A DNA stretch of 64,000 nucleotides from Ectobacillus sp. JY-23. GTDB taxonomy: Bacteria > Bacillota > Bacilli > Bacillales > Bacillaceae_G. This document shows, piece by piece, positions 28,403 through 36,822 of the stretch. The stretch spans positions 3,204,001 to 3,268,000 of the forward strand of contig NZ_CP095462.1 of assembly GCF_023022965.1 (NCBI RefSeq), in the 5' to 3' direction. Numbering within the stretch: position 1 is the first letter of the stretch; every line of letters starts with the position of its first letter. The translations under genes and the position numbers were made by a program. The notes under the pieces were generated by a model that was not told where the DNA came from, searched no databases, and saw nothing but the letters and a program-made list of their open reading frames with translations.

Positions 28403-28857
28403 TTGCAGGGTACCTGATCTCAGATTTCCCGTCTCTCATGATCCGCAAGACGTTCTTGCGGGACACCTAACCCCAGATTTACTCTCTCTTGTGGTCTGCG
28501 AGACGTTCTTGCGGGACACCTAACTCCAGATTTACTCTCTCTTGTGGTCTGCGAGACGTTCTTGCGGGGCACCTAACCCCAGATTTACTCTCTCTTGTGG
28601 TCTGCGAGACGTTCTTGCGGGGCACCTAACCCCAGATTTACTCTCTCTTGTGGTCTGCGAGACGTTCTTGCGGGGCACCTAACCCCAGATTTACTCTCTC
28701 TTGTGGTCTGCGAGACGTTCTTGCGGGACACCTAACTCCAGATTTACTCTCTCTTGTGGTCTGCGAGACGTTCTTGCGGGGCACCTAACCCCAGATTTAC
28801 TCTCTCTCATGGTCCGCGAGACGTTCTTGCGGGGCACCTAGCTCTGGGTTCAGCCTT
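28403..28857 (+). repeat. Tandem repeat array, 53-bp unit, about 8.5 copies
   Basis: The core GACGTTCTTGCGGG begins at 28449, 28502, 28555, 28608, 28661, 28714, 28767 and 28820, an exact 53-base period. A more diverged partial unit precedes it from about 28403. The internal copies are nearly identical, and the outer copies vary. Each unit carries a small hairpin: GCAAGA-CGT-TCTTGC is perfect in the first copy and has one G-T wobble (GCGAGA) in the others. The period is not a multiple of three, so the array cannot encode a protein repeat. It has no unique spacers, so it is not CRISPR. Confidence 0.93.
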
Positions 28858-28967
28858 CTAGTTGTTTTGTGCAATGAAAAAGTGCAGAGTTATGCAGTAT
28901 ATTAAAATCATTTTGTTGATTAAATATTCATTTGTGGTCGCTGAGGGTGGGCTTGACATGGAGCCTC

Positions 28968-29042
28968 TACAGGCATGATCCTCCTGCCAAGAATCCAGCC
29001 ATTAAAGGGATTGGCAGAACCGACACAAGTCTATCATGCCTG
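28968..29042. repeat. Long imperfect palindrome
   Basis: Outer arms GGCATGAT (near 28972) and ATCATGCC (near 29033) enclose inner arms CTGCCAAGAATCC and GGATTGGCAG, giving a bulged stem-loop of about 75 bases. No gene adjoins it. It may be a MITE-like remnant or a structured RNA. I recognise no family. Confidence 0.55.
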
Positions 29043-29209
29043 CCACTCCACGTAAAGCCCTGGTGCATACCAATGAATAGGAATTCTGCAACATTCTGCA
29101 CTTTTATTCTGCAATAAACACTTCTAGTGGTTCGCTCCTAGCGTTATACCTGTATTAAGAATAAAACTCATATTTGTTCAAAGGTTGCTAAGTCAGCTTC
29201 CTGCTTAAG

Positions 29210-29410
29210 ACATTCCTGCTGAATTTATTTACGTTTATGCCATCTTTAACCGTGAAATCATCGGTTACAGCGTAGGTGCACAAAAGGACGCAGACTTGGA
29301 GAGAGTTACGAGATTATGTTCATTAGTTTAATTATATTAGAATTTATGAAACATGAGACTATATGAGCCCTACGGAATACAAGAGGACGCACCTTGATAA
29401 AACTGTCTAG
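29210..29410 (+). pseudogene. IS3-family transposase remnant
   Basis: The plus-strand frame FIYVYAIFNREIIGYSVG (from about 29221) matches the core of an rve integrase domain of IS3/IS150-type OrfB. Further on, SPTEYKRTHLDKTV-stop (29366-29410) matches the usual OrfB C-terminus. Everything between and before is lost or frameshifted. It marks an old insertion. Confidence 0.7.
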
Positions 29411-29714
29411 TTTGGTGTTGCCAATCCAATATTTTAGGTGAACAAGTCAAGGAGTTAATATTAGAAATCGTTGTAGGAAATTTAATGGGAGAGATCGTTC
29501 TAATGTTAGTCTAGTTGAGACAGCTTGCTGTCCTTTAATAGGGGTAGGCAAGCTGCTTTTGTGCCTAATATATTTTTTTAGAGTGTACATAAGTAACTTA
29601 GAATTGCGACATATAAACTAATCTCTGAAGAGGTGATCAAATGTATAGATGCTGTCGGTAATTATTAAAATGCTTTGCCATTGTGGGATGGAAAATTAAC
29701 TGACTTATATAGAG

Positions 29715-29858
29715 CTACTTTTGTATCAAACGAAATTTCTCATTGTGATCGACTTGCGTAATTGTATCATTATGAATGGTAATAGTTATGGAGCCAAAAT
29801 TAATTTTTTTCAACAGCGAAAAAATATATAGCAATTTTTCTTCATCAAGCTTTGCCAC
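29715..29858 (-). CDS. Small YezD-like protein (DUF2292)
   Basis: A 47-residue protein beginning VAKLDEEKLLYIFSLLKKI, then FGSITITIHNDTITQVDHNEKFRL. The pattern (helix, then GSIxItIHnGxItQIe and a basic tail) is that of the DUF2292/YezD family, often found near sulfur metabolism genes. The start is GTG 29858, eight bases after GGGAGG. It is 38 bases downstream of the FbpA-like gene and probably in the same transcript. The function of the family is unknown. Confidence 0.7.
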   Translation of the reverse strand: MAKLDEEKLLYIFSLLKKINFGSITITIHNDTITQVDHNEKFRLIQK

Positions 29859-29896
29859 TGTTTATTCCTCCCTTAGTTCAAGTGTCTTCCTAACGC

Positions 29897-30067
29897 TTAA
29901 GGCTTCATTTTCTTAATAAATCTATACTCTTTTTCAAGTTCGCTGATTGTCCACTCAAACAGATGCTTGGAATCTTTTTTATACACACCTGAAGCAATTA
30001 ATTTTTCAATTAACTGCTGCTTTTTTTGATTAATGGCATCGCGAAGAACATTACCCAGCAGAAACAC
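29897..30067 (-). CDS. FbpA-like small basic protein
   Basis: A basic protein of about 54-56 residues containing NVLRDAINQKKQQLIEKLIASGVYKK, then LFEWTISELEKEYR. This is the pattern of the Fur-regulated basic protein FbpA family, which in B. subtilis helps the FsrA small RNA in the iron-sparing response. No ATG opens this frame. The candidates are GTG at 30067, which overlaps GGAGG, or CTG at 30061, which is five bases after GGAGG. No clear Fur box was seen upstream. Confidence 0.68.
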   Translation of the reverse strand: MFLLGNVLRDAINQKKQQLIEKLIASGVYKKDSKHLFEWTISELEKEYRFIKKMKP

Positions 30068-30138
30068 CTCCATTATTTAATTAATCATATAGGTATAATG
30101 TGAATTAAAAACATGAAAGCAATAAAAACAAGAATACG

Positions 30139-30909
30139 TTACAATATTTTTATTTCTCGCCCATTCATCTGGAATTTTTTGATAAATGTGCAGCACTTTT
30201 CTGCAACAAATTCTTTGTCAAAATCCATAGATGCAACATGATAGGAGTTATATAATGTTACAGTCTCTTTTAGCGGAGATTGAACTTGATTCATAATATA
30301 ATCGCTGTTAGCAGGAGGAACTACATGATCTTCTTTTGATTTAAAAACTAACAGCGGACATGTTATATTTGCGAGCCGTGCACGGGTGTCTTCCATGAGC
30401 CCTAACACCTGGTGTATTGCTTTGATCGGTGCTTTTGCATAAGTGATTTCAAACACACTCTTATCTTTGATATCAGGTGCTCCTTCTTCAATAAAGCGCG
30501 GTTTGTGTATAGAATTAAACGCGTCCATTCCAGGAATGCTCGTCATCGCGGCATTGATTAAAATGACGCCTGCAATGGATGGATGTTTACTGGTGAGGTG
30601 AAGAGCCAGCGTGCCACCCATAGATTGGCCAATTACAAAAATCTTGTTGCAATGCTCACGTAAAAGCTGATAGCCGTCTTCAAGACTGTTGAGCCAATCA
30701 TGATATGTGTATGCTTCCATATCTTCATAATGAGTCCCATGTCCCTTTAGTCTTGGAGCATACACCGTATAGCCTTGTGCTGCAATACATTTCCCTAAAA
30801 ATGCAACGCTTTGTGGCGTCCCAACAAAACCATGTGAGATCAATACACCGATATGATTTCCTTTAAAGAAGAATGGGTGAGCACCTTGTAGGACTGAATA
30901 TGCCCTCAT
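30139..30909 (-). CDS. Alpha/beta hydrolase, carboxylesterase or monoacylglycerol lipase type
   Basis: A 256-residue cytosolic esterase of the Est30/YvaK-like group. ISHGFVGTPQSV forms the oxyanion region. The nucleophile is in GQSMGG (about residue 95), the acid in SKEDHVVP, and the base in NSYHVASMD, completing the triad. Length is typical. The start is ATG 30909 with AAAGGAG before it. The 5' leader carries a hairpin (30938-30969). The natural substrate is unknown. Confidence 0.88.
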   Translation of the reverse strand: MRAYSVLQGAHPFFFKGNHIGVLISHGFVGTPQSVAFLGKCIAAQGYTVYAPRLKGHGTHYEDMEAYTYHDWLNSLEDGYQLLREHCNKIFVIGQSMGGTLALHLTSKHPSIAGVILINAAMTSIPGMDAFNSIHKPRFIEEGAPDIKDKSVFEITYAKAPIKAIHQVLGLMEDTRARLANITCPLLVFKSKEDHVVPPANSDYIMNQVQSPLKETVTLYNSYHVASMDFDKEFVAEKCCTFIKKFQMNGREIKIL

Positions 30910-30937
30910 AGTCAGACTCCTTTCGTTAAAATAGAAT

Positions 30938-30970
30938 AAGGCACCTATCTTAGAAAGATTAGGTGCCTTT
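30938..30970. terminator. Hairpin in the esterase leader
   Basis: AAGGCACCTA and TAGGTGCCTT form a 10-bp stem, 29 bases upstream of the esterase start. The following T run is weak on either strand. It could be an attenuator or a terminator for a short upstream transcript. Confidence 0.45.
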
Positions 30971-31135
30971 GGTTGACCAATCGGCTTTACTATTAAATTA
31001 ATATCATCTTAAACAAATTATTCCAATAAGTAAAGTACGAATTTGTGGTTTTTTTAATGCAAATTGTTAATCTGTATGGATGAAGGGAGAACATTATCGT
31101 AAAGAAAAATTTACAATCTCAATTTAAAAACCTAG

Positions 31136-31164
31136 TTGACAGATGGGTAAAGTGTGTTTATGAT
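31136..31164 (+). promoter_or_regulatory. ssuB: Sigma-A promoter of the ssu operon
   Basis: TTGACA (31136-31141) and TATGAT (31159-31164) are separated by 17 bases. The predicted transcript would start near 31171, about 225 bases before the first gene, leaving room for both leader hairpins. Confidence 0.85.
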
Positions 31165-31196
31165 GAACCGTAATAGAATTTTATTTTCAAGATGAA

Positions 31197-31250
31197 GGCT
31201 GATCAGACAGACTGAAAGCCCCGGTTCTCTAAAAAAGAGCTGGGGCTTTT
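31197..31250 (+). promoter_or_regulatory. ssu leader element 1: small hairpin overlapping a terminator
   Basis: GGCT (31197-31200), GAT, CAG, loop ACAGA, CTG, AA, AGCC (31217-31220) fold as a two-part hairpin. AGCC is also the first part of the terminator stem AGCCCCGGTTCT (from 31217), which pairs with AGAGCTGGGGCT before TTTTTT. The two folds exclude each other. The same layout recurs 77 bases downstream with different pairing bases. Confidence 0.65.
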
Positions 31251-31273
31251 TTATTTAAACAGAATAGGCAAAT

Positions 31274-31326
31274 GACCGATTGGGCATACCGAAGGTCCTC
31301 AACTATTACAGTTAAGGGCCTTTTTG
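31274..31326 (+). promoter_or_regulatory. ssu leader element 2: covarying copy of element 1
   Basis: GACC (31274-31277), GAT, TGG, loop GCATA, CCG, AA, GGTC (31294-31297) repeat the architecture of element 1. Both paired arms changed in a compensatory way, while GAT, the CA and final A of the loop, and AA are kept. GGTC also starts the second terminator, AAGGTCCTCAAC with GTTAAGGGCCTT and TTTTT. Confidence 0.65.
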
Positions 31327-31394
31327 CGTACCTATAGGATGTGCTTTTTCTGAACATGCAGTCTTACAAAGCTAGTTTGAGGAGGGAAAGGGGA

Positions 31395-32162
31395 ATGAGC
31401 GTTTTTATCCAATCACTGCATAAGACTTTTGTAAAGTCACAACAAAGAACGCAGGTTTTAGAAAATATCAACCTGCATGTAAAGCAAGGGGAATTTGTGA
31501 CTGTTATTGGTCCAAGCGGATGTGGAAAAAGTACTTTATTGAAGTTAATTGCCGGTTTGGATCGAGAATATGAGGGAGAAATTGCTATTCATAATGAGCA
31601 GGTTACAGGGCCGAGTATCAAACAAGGCTTCATTTTTCAAGAGCATCGACTGTTTCCCTGGCTTACAGTAGAAAAAAATATTGCAGCGGATTTATCGCTT
31701 AAGGATGCGAAGGTACGTCGTAGGGTCGATGAACTAATTGAAATTGTGAGGTTAAAAGGCTTTGAGAGAGCATATCCGAAAGAATTGTCAGGAGGGATGT
31801 CCCAGCGGGTTGCAATTGCAAGAGCGTTACTGCGAGATCCAGAGGTCTTATTGCTAGATGAGCCGTTTGGTGCGCTAGATGCCTTCACAAGGACACATTT
31901 ACAAGATGTATTGTTAGATATTTGGAAGCAGAAGCAAACGACGATGATTCTTGTTACACATGATTTAGATGAGTCTATTTATCTGGCAAATCGCGTCGTT
32001 ATTATGAGTGCAAGGCCAGGACAAGTGAGTAATATGATTTCTATAGATTTGCCATATCCTCGTAAAAAAGCAAGTGCAGCGTTTCAGGAGTTTAGGAAAA
32101 AGGTACTAAATGAATTTGAAAAAACAGAAGAACTTCAATTCATTGAAGGCTCGGGCATTTAA
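31395..32162 (+). CDS. ssuB: Alkanesulfonate ABC importer ATPase SsuB
   Basis: A 255-residue ATPase of the nitrate/sulfonate/taurine importer family. Walker [11 protein letters not shown]-loop FQEHRLFPW, signature [15 protein letters not shown], Walker [12 protein letters not shown] and the switch His in VTHDLDES are intact. The start is ATG 31395 with GGAGGGAAAGGGG before it. The open frame extends 18 codons further upstream but lacks a ribosome binding site. First gene of ssuB-ssuA-ssuC-ssuD, the B. subtilis order. Confidence 0.92.
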   Translation: MSVFIQSLHKTFVKSQQRTQVLENINLHVKQGEFVTVIGPSGCGKSTLLKLIAGLDREYEGEIAIHNEQVTGPSIKQGFIFQEHRLFPWLTVEKNIAADLSLKDAKVRRRVDELIEIVRLKGFERAYPKELSGGMSQRVAIARALLRDPEVLLLDEPFGALDAFTRTHLQDVLLDIWKQKQTTMILVTHDLDESIYLANRVVIMSARPGQVSNMISIDLPYPRKKASAAFQEFRKKVLNEFEKTEELQFIEGSGI

Positions 32163-32177
32163 GGGAGGATGGAGAAA

Positions 32178-33191
32178 ATGAAAAGAAAATCTTGGGGTTT
32201 TATCGTTGCATTGGCAACTAGCATGATGGTGGGGATAGGAGGGTGCGACTCAAAAGTAACAACAGTGGATGAGAAGCAAGAACAGAAAGAAGCTGTGACG
32301 GTTCATATAGGCATTCAACAAAGTTTAGGTCCCTTGTTAATTGCCAAAGAAAAGGGATGGTTCGAGGAAGAGTTTGAAAAGGTAGGTGCCAAGGTACAGT
32401 GGACTGTATTTCAAAGTGGTCCACCGCACTTTGAAGCACTAGCAGCAGATCGTCTGGACTTTGGAGTAGTAGGAAATTCTCCTGTTGTTGCAGGGCAGGC
32501 TGCCGGTATTTCGTTTAAAGAAATTGCCGTAGCTAGCGATGGATTAAAAGGAAATGCAATTCTGGTTGCAAAAGACAGCCCCATCCAAAAGCTGGAGGAC
32601 TTAAAGGGCAAAAAAGTTGCAGTAGCAAAAGGAAGCAGTGGCTTTAATTTACTATATCGTGCCATTGATAAGGCTGGTTTGAAGCCGGAGGATGTGAAGA
32701 TTATCCAACTGCAGCCTGATGAAGCACAGCCCGCATTCGAATCAGGAGCAGTAGATGCTTGGGCGATCTGGGAGCCGTTTGTTTCTGTGCAAACCTTAAA
32801 AAAAGAGGCGAGAGTCTTGGCTAACGGTCAATCACTGAATGTCTATTCGCCAAATTTTATTATCACTCGTACAAAATTCTCCGAAAAGCATCCGGAACTA
32901 GTTGTACATTTTCTGAAGGTGTATGAAAAAGCACGTCTATTCGAAAAAGAAAATCGTGAAGAAGCGATTACGCTGTACGCGAATGTAAAAAAAATTGATA
33001 AGGACATTGTGAGTCGGGTGCTTGAAAACAACCAATCTTTCAATCTGCCGATTACACAAGAAATCATAAAAGCCCAGCAAGACACAGCTAACTTTCAATA
33101 TGAACTGAAGGCAATCAATAAAAAAATAGATACAGAAAAGGTAGTCGACAATTCGTATATTACAAAAGCGCTGCAAGCAGAAAAAAAGTGA
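32178..33191 (+). CDS. ssuA: Sulfonate-binding lipoprotein SsuA
   Basis: A 337-residue solute-binding lipoprotein of the NMT1/SsuA family. The signal peptide ends in VGIGGCDSK, a lipobox. The binding domain contains IGIQQSLGPLLIAKEKGWFEEEF, FGVVGNSPVVAGQAAG, KGKKVAVAKGSSGFNLLYRA and AVDAWAIWEPF, all characteristic of aliphatic sulfonate binding proteins. The start is ATG 32178, 9 bases after GGAGG. The ATG at 32169 is too close to that site. It is likely co-transcribed with ssuB (15-base gap). Confidence 0.92.
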   Translation: MKRKSWGFIVALATSMMVGIGGCDSKVTTVDEKQEQKEAVTVHIGIQQSLGPLLIAKEKGWFEEEFEKVGAKVQWTVFQSGPPHFEALAADRLDFGVVGNSPVVAGQAAGISFKEIAVASDGLKGNAILVAKDSPIQKLEDLKGKKVAVAKGSSGFNLLYRAIDKAGLKPEDVKIIQLQPDEAQPAFESGAVDAWAIWEPFVSVQTLKKEARVLANGQSLNVYSPNFIITRTKFSEKHPELVVHFLKVYEKARLFEKENREEAITLYANVKKIDKDIVSRVLENNQSFNLPITQEIIKAQQDTANFQYELKAINKKIDTEKVVDNSYITKALQAEKK

Positions 33192-33202
33192 GGTGATAGG
33201 AG

Positions 33203-34057
33203 ATGAGCAAGGTTGCTGTTCCTTCTGTTAATCATGATAGACACTTTCCAAAAAAGATAGCTATTAGAAACTTAAAAGTGAGGACATCTATTTTAGTAGC
33301 TACACGAGGTTTAATTTTACCTTTGCTACTTATCCTTGTATGGCAACTGGCTGGCACATTTGCTGGTATATCCAACACGGTTCTGCCGACACCAATAGAT
33401 ATCGTAAAATCTTTTCAAGCTTTGTTGCTGTCCGGAGAGCTATGGATTCATCTGAAAATCAGTGTTACCCGTGCATTAAGTGGCTTTCTCCTTGGAGCCA
33501 GCTTAGGCCTACTGCTCGGGACATTAACAGGGCTCTCCCGTACGACAGAGCAGGTTGCTGATCCCTCGTTACAAATGTTGAGAACAGTTCCGCATTTGGC
33601 GTTGGCTCCCTTATTTATTTTATGGTTTGGGTTGGGAGAACTCTCAAAGGTGCTTCTTATTGCGCTGGGAGCCTTTTTTCCTCTATATGTTAATACACTG
33701 CTCGGTATTCGGGGCGTGGATAAAAAGCTTTTTGAGGTAACGCGCATTCTCGAGTTCAGCCGCTTGAAGCAGGTGACGAAGCTCATTTTGCCCGCATCTC
33801 TTCCCAATATTCTGCTTGGGGTAAGGCTTTCGCTTGGTTCAGCTTGGCTCGGTCTCGTCGTTTCTGAGCTCATGGGGGCAAGTGAAGGGATTGGATATCT
33901 AATCATGGATGCACGGCAATTTACTCGTACAGATGTTGTGTTTGTGGGGATTATCATCTTTGCTCTTGGCGGAAAGCTTGCAGATTCCTTTGTTCGCATA
34001 TTGGAGTCAAAGCTGCTCAAATGGCGTGACAGCTATCAAGGGAAGAGCATCGACTAA
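33203..34057 (+). CDS. ssuC: Sulfonate ABC importer permease SsuC
   Basis: A 284-residue permease of the BPD_transp_1 type with about six membrane helices. [11 protein letters not shown], the [21 protein letters not shown] segment, and the coupling-helix motif [26 protein letters not shown] are diagnostic of the SsuC/TauC family. The ribosome binding site AGGTGATAGGAG precedes the ATG. It is 11 bases from ssuA. Confidence 0.93.
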   Translation: MSKVAVPSVNHDRHFPKKIAIRNLKVRTSILVATRGLILPLLLILVWQLAGTFAGISNTVLPTPIDIVKSFQALLLSGELWIHLKISVTRALSGFLLGASLGLLLGTLTGLSRTTEQVADPSLQMLRTVPHLALAPLFILWFGLGELSKVLLIALGAFFPLYVNTLLGIRGVDKKLFEVTRILEFSRLKQVTKLILPASLPNILLGVRLSLGSAWLGLVVSELMGASEGIGYLIMDARQFTRTDVVFVGIIIFALGGKLADSFVRILESKLLKWRDSYQGKSID

Positions 34058-34089
34058 ATAAAAATATATGTAAAGTGAGGAGTGGGAAA

Positions 34090-35211
34090 ATGGAAATATT
34101 ATGGTTTATTCCGACTCATGGAGATAGCCGCTATTTAGGAACAACAAAGGGAGGACGACTGGCTGACTTCTCGTATTTCCGTCAAGTTGCACAAGCAGCA
34201 GATCGTCTTGGTTATACAGGTGTATTGATTCCGACAGGAAGATCGTGTGAAGATCCTTGGACACTGGCTTCTTCACTTGCTGCTGTTACAGAGCGGTTAA
34301 AGTTTTTAATTGCTGTCCGTCCTGGCATTATGTCGCCATCTGTTGCAGCGAGGATGGCATCCACAGTGGACCGCGTTTCTAATGGCCGTCTGTTAATAAA
34401 TGTAGTAGCAGGAGGAGACCCGGTCGAGTTAGCAGGAGATGGGTTGTTTCTTACACATGATGAGCGTTATGAAATCACAGATGAATTCTTAACAATTTGG
34501 CGTAAATTGCTGGAAGGTAAAGAGGTCGACTTTACCGGAAAGCATGTAAATATAAAAGGAGGCAAGTTGTTGTTTCCTTCTGTACAGCAGCCCTATCCAC
34601 CTATTTATTTTGGTGGCTCCTCCCCAGCAGGGCAGGCTGTGGCTGCAAAGCATACGGATGTATATTTAACATGGGGAGAGCCCCCGGCTCAGGTGGAAGA
34701 GAAGCTGAACGAAGTGCGCCGTCTTGCGAAACAGGAGGGAAGATCGGTGCGATTTGGAATTCGCTTGCATGTCATTGTACGCGAGACTGAGGAAGAAGCA
34801 TGGCAGGCAGCTGACCGCTTAATTCAATATTTGGATGATGATACAATTGCTGCTGCGCAGCGTACGTTGGCGCGACAGGATTCTGTTGGGCAACAAAGGA
34901 TGCTTGGTCTGCATAAAGGAGGCAGGGAAGCTCTGACCATTAGTCCAAATCTTTGGGCTGGGGTGGGACTCGTTCGTGGCGGCGCTGGAACGGCACTTGT
35001 TGGAAATCCTCAACAAGTCGCAGAACGAATAAAGGAATATAGAGATTTGGGTATTGATACATTTGTCTTATCCGGTTATCCGCATCTGGAAGAAGCCTAT
35101 CAATTTGCAGAGCTCGTATTTCCGCTTTTACCGCTGAAGCATACAGCCAATGGTAATCACCCTGTCGGCGAAATGATTGCCAATCAATATGCACCCGAAG
35201 TTGCAAAATAG
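34090..35211 (+). CDS. ssuD: FMNH2-dependent alkanesulfonate monooxygenase SsuD
   Basis: A 373-residue luciferase-like flavin monooxygenase that releases sulfite from alkanesulfonates. [14 protein letters not shown] near the N-terminus, [52 protein letters not shown] and the [10 protein letters not shown] segment match SsuD. The start is ATG 34090 with GTGAGGAG before it. A GTG 15 bases earlier overlaps that site. Last gene of the operon. The reductase that supplies FMNH2 is not an immediate neighbour, although the nitroreductase-like gene at 35745 is close. Confidence 0.94.
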   Translation: MEILWFIPTHGDSRYLGTTKGGRLADFSYFRQVAQAADRLGYTGVLIPTGRSCEDPWTLASSLAAVTERLKFLIAVRPGIMSPSVAARMASTVDRVSNGRLLINVVAGGDPVELAGDGLFLTHDERYEITDEFLTIWRKLLEGKEVDFTGKHVNIKGGKLLFPSVQQPYPPIYFGGSSPAGQAVAAKHTDVYLTWGEPPAQVEEKLNEVRRLAKQEGRSVRFGIRLHVIVRETEEEAWQAADRLIQYLDDDTIAAAQRTLARQDSVGQQRMLGLHKGGREALTISPNLWAGVGLVRGGAGTALVGNPQQVAERIKEYRDLGIDTFVLSGYPHLEEAYQFAELVFPLLPLKHTANGNHPVGEMIANQYAPEVAK

Positions 35212-35330
35212 TGTATCAAACTAGAGATGCATGGAGCACGTGAAGATGAAAATAGCCATTTCTTCATAAAAAGGACCTATCCATCGAGAATGCTTCTAAT
35301 GAGGAGAAACGAATAAAAAAGTGTTTAGGA

Positions 35331-35371
35331 AAGAGGCTTTTCATTTAATGTATATGAAAAGCTTCTTTATC
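35331..35371 (+). terminator. Terminator of the ssu operon
   Basis: AAGAGGCTTTTCAT and ATGAAAAGCTTCTT form a 14-bp stem with one mismatch, followed by TAT. The T run is weak, so some read-through into the DUF2325 gene is possible. Confidence 0.6.
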
Positions 35372-35415
35372 CTTTAAGGTTTACTTGGATTTTAGATTTT
35401 TAAGGAGGGTTAGAT

Positions 35416-35712
35416 GTGAAATCCATGCTGATTGTAGGTGGAGATAACCTAGGTGGAATCACTAAGAAACTACAGCAACAAGGATTTGAGGAAGTCATTC
35501 ATGTTAACGGACGAAAAGCAAAAATGGTTCAAGTGGATATACCTAAAAAAGTCGATATTATATTGGTTCTTACTGATTACATTAACCACAATCTTTCGAG
35601 TGTGATTAAGAAAAAGGCAAGAGAGCAATCAATTCCCATCTGTTTCGCAAGACGTTCTTGGTGTTCCATGATGAAGGAAGTAGAAAAACAAGGTCTTATT
35701 TGTTGCAAATAA
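35416..35712 (+). CDS. DUF2325 family protein
   Basis: A 98-residue cytosolic protein with the Rossmann-like MLIVGGDNLGGITKKL start, GFEEVIHVNGRK, and VDIILVLTDYINHNLSS, then ICFARRSWCSM. This matches DUF2325, a small Firmicutes family of unknown function often near sulfur, iron or redox genes. The start is GTG 35416 after AAGGAGGG. The ssu operon upstream fits the family's frequent sulfur context. Confidence 0.8.
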   Translation: MKSMLIVGGDNLGGITKKLQQQGFEEVIHVNGRKAKMVQVDIPKKVDIILVLTDYINHNLSSVIKKKAREQSIPICFARRSWCSMMKEVEKQGLICCK

Positions 35713-35744
35713 AGAGTAATAACATCTTATGGAGGATGATCGGT

Positions 35745-36368
35745 ATGAATTCAATAATAAATCCCACTAAACAAGTGCAACCGGAGGTACAGAATTTACG
35801 TAAAGAAGAACACCCTGTTAGCCCAGTTTTCTTAAATCGATGGTCTCCGCGCTCTTATTCGGATAAAGCTGTTTCTGATGAAGCGCTATATAGCATATTA
35901 GAGGCAGCACGCTGGGCTCCCTCTGCGTTCAATGATCAACCGTGGAGGTTTATTATTGCAAAAACAGAAAAGCAATTAAAGATTTTTCATGAATTCTTAC
36001 ACCCGTTCAATCGTGCATGGGCGGAAAGCGCACCGATATTGCTCCTTATTGCATCAAGTAAAAAAAGGGATACGGGCGACTTAAACTCAGCGCATGCATT
36101 TGATACAGGAACATCCTGGGGGTATTTAGCAATTCAGGCTACGATATTAGGATTAAGCACACATGCAATTGGAGGGTTTGATAAAGAAAAGGCTCGTCGT
36201 TTGTTGGGCATTTCTGATGAATATGAGCTTCATGTGGTCGTCACAGTTGGCTATCGTGGAGAGAAAGATACACTTGTACAAAGCCTGCAAGAGCGTGAAC
36301 ACCCAAGCATACGAAGGCCGCTGCATGAAAGTATTTTGAATTGCAGCAGTGAAGGATATACAGAATAA
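35745..36368 (+). CDS. Nitroreductase family protein
   Basis: A 207-residue FMN-dependent oxidoreductase of the nitroreductase fold. RWSPRSYSDKAV, EAARWAPSAFNDQPWRFIIA and SWGYLAIQATILGLSTHAIGGFD are the standard FMN-binding blocks. The start is ATG 35745 nine bases after GGAGG. The upstream in-frame extension overlaps DUF2325. It may supply reduced flavin to SsuD, but that is inference from position only. Confidence 0.87.
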   Translation: MNSIINPTKQVQPEVQNLRKEEHPVSPVFLNRWSPRSYSDKAVSDEALYSILEAARWAPSAFNDQPWRFIIAKTEKQLKIFHEFLHPFNRAWAESAPILLLIASSKKRDTGDLNSAHAFDTGTSWGYLAIQATILGLSTHAIGGFDKEKARRLLGISDEYELHVVVTVGYRGEKDTLVQSLQEREHPSIRRPLHESILNCSSEGYTE

Positions 36369-36383
36369 GAGAGTATGAAGTGA

Positions 36384-36420
36384 CAAAAGAGCTAGCTCAC
36401 AGTGATTTAGCTCTTTTTTT
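36384..36420 (+). terminator. Terminator after the nitroreductase gene
   Basis: AAAAGAGCTAGCTCAC and GTGATTTAGCTCTTTTTTT form a stem followed by a seven-base T run. Confidence 0.85.
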
Positions 36421-36492
36421 ATGGTAAAAGTTTAAAGTAGAATTAAGTGCACCAAACAGTATGTGTCACCCTAGAACATTTTCACATGTTTA

Positions 36493-36822
36493 TTACTTTG
36501 AGGTTGAAACAAGATATCGACGCCGGCAGACACTTAGTACGATACCGAATAAAAAGGCATTGAACATAGCAGGTAGAAAACCATAGCTGACAAACGGTAA
36601 TGTAATACCGATTAACGGAAGCATTCCCATTATCATGCCGATATTATATAGATATTGAACGGCAAACAGTGCAAGAACGCCAACTAGTAGCTGTTTGCCG
36701 AAGTTTTCTTTTATTTGCCGCAGTATTGTAAGCATTCGTAGTAACAGTAGGATAAGAACGATAATTAGAAATCCCATTACGATCCAGCCATAATAATGAG
36801 CGATATTAACTAAAATTAACTC
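36493..36822 (-). pseudogene. C-terminal fragment of an FtsW/RodA/SpoVE-type protein
   Basis: On the minus strand from 36822 the frame reads ELILVNIAHYYGWIVMGF, then LLRMLTILRQIKENFGKQLLVG, LYNIGMIMGMLPLIGITLPFVSYG and LSVCRRRYL, the conserved final helices of SEDS glycosyltransferases, including the PxxGITLPFVSYG signature. The N-terminal 250 or so residues are missing. It directly abuts the ECF sigma fragment, so a deletion joined them. Confidence 0.8.

Noticed and set aside
28221-28523. 100-codon open frame covering the start of the repeat array
   Set aside because: It runs into the 53-bp repeats, whose period is not a multiple of three, has no ribosome binding site and no protein-like composition.
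28403-28857. Possible CRISPR array
   Set aside because: The whole 53-base unit is repeated, without unique spacers, and there are no cas genes nearby.
31080-31330. SAM-I or T-box riboswitch in front of ssuB
   Set aside because: None of the S-box landmarks seen at 8373-8482 nor a T-box sequence are present here.
33448-34020. 190-codon minus-strand frame across ssuC
   Set aside because: It is antisense to an intact SsuC with no start signal, so it is a shadow frame.
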